DNA of 64,000 bases from JBBQKI01 sp038326725 (GTDB taxonomy: Bacteria; Bacteroidota; Bacteroidia; Flavobacteriales; Flavobacteriaceae): NCBI GenBank assembly GCA_038326725.1, contig JBBQKI010000001.1, positions 115,940 through 179,939 of the forward strand, in the 5' to 3' direction. Shown here in pieces: positions 60,204-64,000 of the stretch. The first letter of the stretch is position 1. Every line of letters begins with the position of its first letter. The translations under genes were made by a program, and so were the position numbers. Below the pieces are notes generated by a model, which did not search any database, was not told the origin of the DNA, and saw only the letters and a program-made list of their open reading frames with translations.

Positions 60204-61244
60204 TTAAACTTCCTTTTCATTAAATAGGTTCAATTTTTTCAACCATAATGTTTTTCGTTCCAACAAAAATACATCCAACACCAGCAAAAATAATGCCCCG
60301 CCTAGAAACCACTGGAATTGGTCTTTAAAATCGGTGAATTGTTTCGAATCCATTTCCATTTTGTCCATTCCGTTTAAAATTCCATTAACGGTTTCCACCA
60401 CTTCTTTAGTGTTGCTGCCGTCGATATATTCTCCATTGGCCTGTTCCGCAATTTCACGAAGTGTTTCTACGCCCAATTTGGTGATTACTTTTTGACCATT
60501 TTCGTCTTCCAAATAATATTGAAGAATGCCATTGTTTTTTATGGGAATTTGACCCCCCCGTTCAGTACCAACTCCAATTGTGAAAATGCGAATTCCTTTG
60601 GAAGCGGCTTCCTCCGCGATTTCGGAAATATTGCCTTCGTGGTCCTCTCCGTCTGAAACCAAGAATAGTACGCGGTTGGTTTGTGCCTCGTCGTCATAAT
60701 ATGTTTCCGCCATTTTTATAGCCTCGTTAATAGCCGTGCCCTGTGAAGAAACCATGTTGGTGTTCATTCCCGAGAGGAACAATTTTGCTGAAGAAAAATC
60801 CGTGGTAATCGGCACTTGCGGGAAAGCACTGCCCGCATACCCTATGATGCCAATGCGGTCGCCCGCAAGGTTATTGATTATTTGGGTAATCAGTTGTTTA
60901 GATTTCTCGATCCGGTTTGGCGCAATGTCCTCGGCAAGCATGCTTTTTGAAACGTCCAATGCAAAAACCAAATCGACCCCGGAACGTTTAACTGTCTCTA
61001 TTTTGGTGCCGATTTTTGGGTTTACCAATGCAAAGCCAACAAAGGTGATAGCCAAGCAAAGCACCAAAAGTTTTAATATGGATTTAAAAAACGAGCGGTT
61101 CGGGCTTAATTTTTTTAAAAGTGGGGCTTCGGCAAATTTATTCTGTGTCCTTTTTTTCCAGAACAAAATCCATAGGAAAAGTACCACTAACACCGGGATG
61201 GCGAACAAAATGTAGAAATATATGGGCTCTTCTAATTGGTACAT
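60204..61244 (-). CDS. batB: BatB-like VWA-domain membrane protein
   Basis: A 346-aa protein: two N-terminal transmembrane helices (about residues 10-30 and 55-75), a von Willebrand A domain (about 88-290) and a C-terminal helix (about 315-335). The MIDAS metal site is intact: DVSKS (first loop) and later VSDGEDHEG. It begins MYQLEEPIYFYILFAIP. It is separated from batA by 174 bp, most of it a heptamer repeat, unlike the tight junctions elsewhere in the operon. Confidence 0.9.
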   Translation of the reverse strand: MYQLEEPIYFYILFAIPVLVVLFLWILFWKKRTQNKFAEAPLLKKLSPNRSFFKSILKLLVLCLAITFVGFALVNPKIGTKIETVKRSGVDLVFALDVSKSMLAEDIAPNRIEKSKQLITQIINNLAGDRIGIIGYAGSAFPQVPITTDFSSAKLFLSGMNTNMVSSQGTAINEAIKMAETYYDDEAQTNRVLFLVSDGEDHEGNISEIAEEAASKGIRIFTIGVGTERGGQIPIKNNGILQYYLEDENGQKVITKLGVETLREIAEQANGEYIDGSNTKEVVETVNGILNGMDKMEMDSKQFTDFKDQFQWFLGGALFLLVLDVFLLERKTLWLKKLNLFNEKEV

Positions 61245-61277
61245 TAACTGTGTTTATTCGTTTATTTGTTTTTATTT

Positions 61278-61411
<134 letters not shown>

Positions 61412-61418
61412 CCCTTTT

Positions 61419-62423
61419 TCACACAAAACTTCGGAACAGGGTATATTTTAAAAGTAATTCAATTCCTAAAAAAAGAAACGCCAAAAGGACGAGTGGCCGG
61501 TATTTTTCATCGAAATTTTGATACCTGAATTCCTCGATTTCCGTGGTTTCGAGTTTATTTATTTCTTCATAAATCTCTTCAAGCTTTGATGTACTTGTAG
61601 CCCGGAAATATTGCCCCGAGGTGGTTTTTGCAATTTCTTTCAATAAAGCTTCGTCTATTTCAACCTGAACATTGCCATACTGAAAATCGCCATTGGGCTT
61701 GATGCCGATGGGCGAGAGCGCCATTCCGTTGCTTCCCAGCCCAATGGTGTACACTTTTATTCCAAATTCCACCGCAAGTTCGCTGGCAATTTTTGGGTCG
61801 ATAAATCCGGAATTGTTAACGCCATCGGTCATCAAAATGATAACCTTGCTTTTTGCCTCACTTTCTTTTAAGCGGTTTACTGCTGTTGCCAAACCAGAAC
61901 CAATGGCAGTTCCACCTTCAATCAGCGTATTGTAAACAATGTCGTTCAAAGACGAAAGCACTATGGTTTTATCGCTTGTCAGAGGAGTTCGGGTGTAACT
62001 TTCGCCCGCATATTCCACTAAGCCGATGCGGTCATTGGGCCTTTCTTTTATAAACTGCGCTGCCACGGTTTTCAAGGCTTCCAATCGGTTTGGTTTTAAA
62101 TCGCGCGCAAGCATACTCGCCGATACATCTATCGCCATTACAATATCGATCCCGCTGGTGGTGCTGGTTTGAGTAGTTTCGTCCACCGTTCTCGGGCGGG
62201 CCAAAGCAGTAATGATTGCCGCAAGCGCCAATAACCTAAGAATAAATAAAACGGGGTAGAAACGGGCGAGCCAATTGGATTTTGGTGTAAACCCTTTAAT
62301 GCTCGAAATTTTTAATGAAGCGGTTTGTTGCCCTCGTTTTAAATAATACCACACTACCAAGCAAGGCAGTAAAAGAAACAGCCAAAAAAATTCGGGGTTA
62401 ACAAAGTCAAAATTCGGGCTCAT
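61419..62423 (-). CDS. batA: BatA-like VWA-domain membrane protein
   Basis: A 334-aa protein: N-terminal transmembrane helices (about residues 10-28 and 55-75), a VWA domain (about 90-285) with the MIDAS site DVSASM and the later LMTDGVNNSG, and a C-terminal helix. It starts MSPNFDFVNPEFFWLFLLLP. It overlaps the upstream gene by four bases (ATGA) and is followed by the heptamer array before batB. BatA and BatB probably form a membrane complex with the MoxR-type ATPase, which is outside the window. Confidence 0.9.
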   Translation of the reverse strand: MSPNFDFVNPEFFWLFLLLPCLVVWYYLKRGQQTASLKISSIKGFTPKSNWLARFYPVLFILRLLALAAIITALARPRTVDETTQTSTTSGIDIVMAIDVSASMLARDLKPNRLEALKTVAAQFIKERPNDRIGLVEYAGESYTRTPLTSDKTIVLSSLNDIVYNTLIEGGTAIGSGLATAVNRLKESEAKSKVIILMTDGVNNSGFIDPKIASELAVEFGIKVYTIGLGSNGMALSPIGIKPNGDFQYGNVQVEIDEALLKEIAKTTSGQYFRATSTSKLEEIYEEINKLETTEIEEFRYQNFDEKYRPLVLLAFLFLGIELLLKYTLFRSFV

Positions 62424-64000
62424 TGCTTTTCTGAAATTTCGAGTTCCACGGAATTTAAAATCCGTTCTTTTATTTCTTCGGCGAACCTGCCATCGTTTTG
62501 AAAAACAATCAACACTTGCTGCAAACCATTCTGTTGCACGAATAGCAATAATTCGTAACTGCTGGGTTCATTCATCACTTTTTTATCGGAAACGCGGACA
62601 TTGAATTCGCCATAGGCTTTGATGCCGGTTATCCCTTTGTCTGTTTGAAAACTTTCGGTTTTCACCAACATGTTTTCGGCTCCCGTTTTTTCCAATTGCG
62701 TCAAAGCTTCTTCCATGGCCGCTTCCAATTCCAGTTCCTGTGGTTCGTTAAAGCGGGTGGTTGAAACGTTTATATAAAAAGGGTTTTGCAGGTCGCCAAA
62801 AGTAAATATGTCTTTATTCTGCACTATTATATTCCCGGTTTCAGGGTTTTCAATTTCGGTTCGAACCAGCACTTCGGGGGTTTCCAAAATTACGGCCGGA
62901 TAGCCGTATTCACTTTTTATCCAACGACCCTCCGCGAGTTCGCGGATATTGTTTCCGAAAACTAAATCTTTTAAACTGCTGAAACCCGCAATACTGCCAT
63001 ACACAATCGCGGTCAAAAGAAAAGCTACGAATACTCCTGAAATGGACAATATCCATTTTTTACGCTCTTTCTTTTTGCGGAGCGTTTCTTTATAAATCTC
63101 GTTTTCCAAAAGCTCTTCTTCCGATGGTTCGGGAATTACTTCGTGTGTTTCGTTTATTATTTCTTCAATGGTGGCACGGTCTGCTTCGGCTTGGCCCTGT
63201 TGCTGGCTCATTTTGGCGAATTTCACCAAATCTGCCCGCTTTAATATTTGATCCAAATGGGTTATGGTTTCCGAATCAAAATCGAAATGGCCCGCATCCT
63301 TGTGCATTTGAAGGCGCGTTATCAGTTCGTCGCTGGTGCTTTCCAAAACGGCATCATCTACCTCCCGATCCAAATATCGTTTCACGATTTCCGTTAGTTG
63401 GGTGTAATATTCCTTGCTTTTATTTTCCCTTAAAAAAGGCGTATTGTCCAAATTTTTCAAAGCCACAATGGCTTCTTCATAAGGCGGTAACTCCCGTTGT
63501 TCTTCAGCTTTTCTTTTTTTTCTTCGCAAGAAAAAATAAACCAAAACCCCAATAATCAAAATGGGAACCAGCCAAAAAAGAAGTTTTAAATAATCAAACG
63601 GCGGTTTTTCAACATCTACGGCAGCTTTTATGTCGAACATTTTTTGTTTCAAAGTATCCACAGCAACATCGCGGACCTCCACTTGAACAGAATCTGTTTC
63701 GAAAGTTGCATTGTTTATAATGATCCGTTGCCGAGGAATGGTGTATTTCCCGGAATCGAACTGCGTAAGGCCATATTTTTTTATAAGGCGATATTTTGCC
63801 TGTTCAAAAGTGGTATCAATTTTATAAGATTCAATTACTTCCAAAGGCAAAAAAGTTTGCCCTTCGGGGAAAACCACCAAAGCGGTGGTGTCCGCTTCAA
63901 CTTCGATGGAATATTTTATTTCTTCCCCAATTTGAATACTGGTGGAGTCGATAGAGGAGGTTACTTGGGAATATGAGAAAAAAGAAAAAAGAAAAAAGAA
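62420..64000 (-). CDS. Bat-operon membrane protein, 5' end beyond the window
   Basis: An open frame of at least 526 codons running off the right edge; its start codon is not seen. The first residues in view, FFFLFSFFSYSQ, form a signal-peptide core and cleavage site. Next comes an exported beta-rich region (about 100 residues), a transmembrane helix (LLFWLVPILIIGVLVYFFL), a charged cytosolic stretch, a second transmembrane helix (WILSISGVFVAFLLTAIVYG) and a C-terminal exported domain. It resembles BatD in its N-terminal half but has its own domains; function unknown. It overlaps batA by four bases. Confidence 0.8.
   Translation of the reverse strand, partial: FFFLFSFFSYSQVTSSIDSTSIQIGEEIKYSIEVEADTTALVVFPEGQTFLPLEVIESYKIDTTFEQAKYRLIKKYGLTQFDSGKYTIPRQRIIINNATFETDSVQVEVRDVAVDTLKQKMFDIKAAVDVEKPPFDYLKLLFWLVPILIIGVLVYFFLRRKKRKAEEQRELPPYEEAIVALKNLDNTPFLRENKSKEYYTQLTEIVKRYLDREVDDAVLESTSDELITRLQMHKDAGHFDFDSETITHLDQILKRADLVKFAKMSQQQGQAEADRATIEEIINETHEVIPEPSEEELLENEIYKETLRKKKERKKWILSISGVFVAFLLTAIVYGSIAGFSSLKDLVFGNNIRELAEGRWIKSEYGYPAVILETPEVLVRTEIENPETGNIIVQNKDIFTFGDLQNPFYINVSTTRFNEPQELELEAAMEEALTQLEKTGAENMLVKTESFQTDKGITGIKAYGEFNVRVSDKKVMNEPSSYELLLFVQQNGLQQVLIVFQNDGRFAEEIKERILNSVELEISEKQ
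63977..64000 (+). repeat. heptamer repeat (GAAAAAA) at the window edge, in coding sequence
   Basis: Three full GAAAAAA units and the start of a fourth end at the window boundary, so the total number is unknown. On the minus strand it is (TTTTTTC)n and encodes part of the signal-peptide core of the partial Bat gene. All three frames of this repeat give hydrophobic residues (Phe, Leu, Ser). Confidence 0.85.

Overview
This 64 kb window is chromosomal DNA from a member of the Bacteroidota, most likely a marine-type Flavobacteriaceae (a genus cannot be fixed from the sequence alone). The evidence is the moderate AT richness, many upstream sequences matching the Bacteroidota -7 box TAnnTTTG, signal peptides ending in ..FSQ or ..FAQ, a TonB-receptor-like outer-membrane barrel with a carboxypeptidase-like regulatory domain, a five-gene Bat (Bacteroides aerotolerance) cluster, a cysteine-free ribosomal protein L32, both GltX and GlnS, and a DUF4175-type giant membrane protein. 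There is no rRNA operon, CRISPR array, prophage or transposase gene.

Left part (1-22 kb). A truncated secreted protein, pgk and holB lead into a methyltransferase and mnmG. Two parS-like palindromes lie one on each side of mnmG. Next come ybeY, a 1137-residue DUF4175 protein, gltX, a small outer-membrane barrel, an SPFH/stomatin protein, a three-gene envelope-stress-like set (YtxH, holin-like, DUF6327), glnS, folB, tRNA-Cys, a LysE exporter and rnr. A 650-bp gene-free AT-rich stretch then precedes rpiB, a CDF zinc exporter and an ElaA-like acetyltransferase.

Middle part (22-44 kb). A minus-strand block holds protein-processing genes: an MBL hydrolase, a subtilisin lipoprotein, an M1 aminopeptidase, rnpA, a DUF4349 protein and a CtpA-like S41 protease. 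A plus-strand set of three ion transporters follows: CPA2 antiporter, CPA1/RCK antiporter and SLC13/RCK permease. Between the last two lies a decayed 3' fragment of the first, so the cluster was rearranged by duplication and reciprocal loss. Then come a small lipoprotein, lepA, a TonB-receptor-like barrel, dusB, a LolC/E-type permease, rbfA, methylmalonyl-CoA epimerase and a CAU tRNA.

Right part (44-64 kb). This has ribE and pdxA (divergent), the yceD-rpmF-fabH-accB-accC fatty-acid operon, an FAD oxidoreductase overlapping mtgA, pheS flanked by small unknown genes, cvpA, a SulP transporter whose conserved N-terminus has no canonical start codon, and the bat operon, which runs off the right edge. 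The bat operon carries two heptanucleotide tandem repeats, one between batA and batB and one in a signal-peptide coding stretch.

The most unusual signals are: the duplicated transporter junction; tandem copies of tRNA 3' ends next to CCCGA...TCGGG-type hairpins downstream of both tRNA genes; the paired parS-like sites around mnmG; the heptamer repeats in the bat operon; and the SulP start problem. No clearly new enzymatic or defence system is visible; most of the window is conserved housekeeping sequence.
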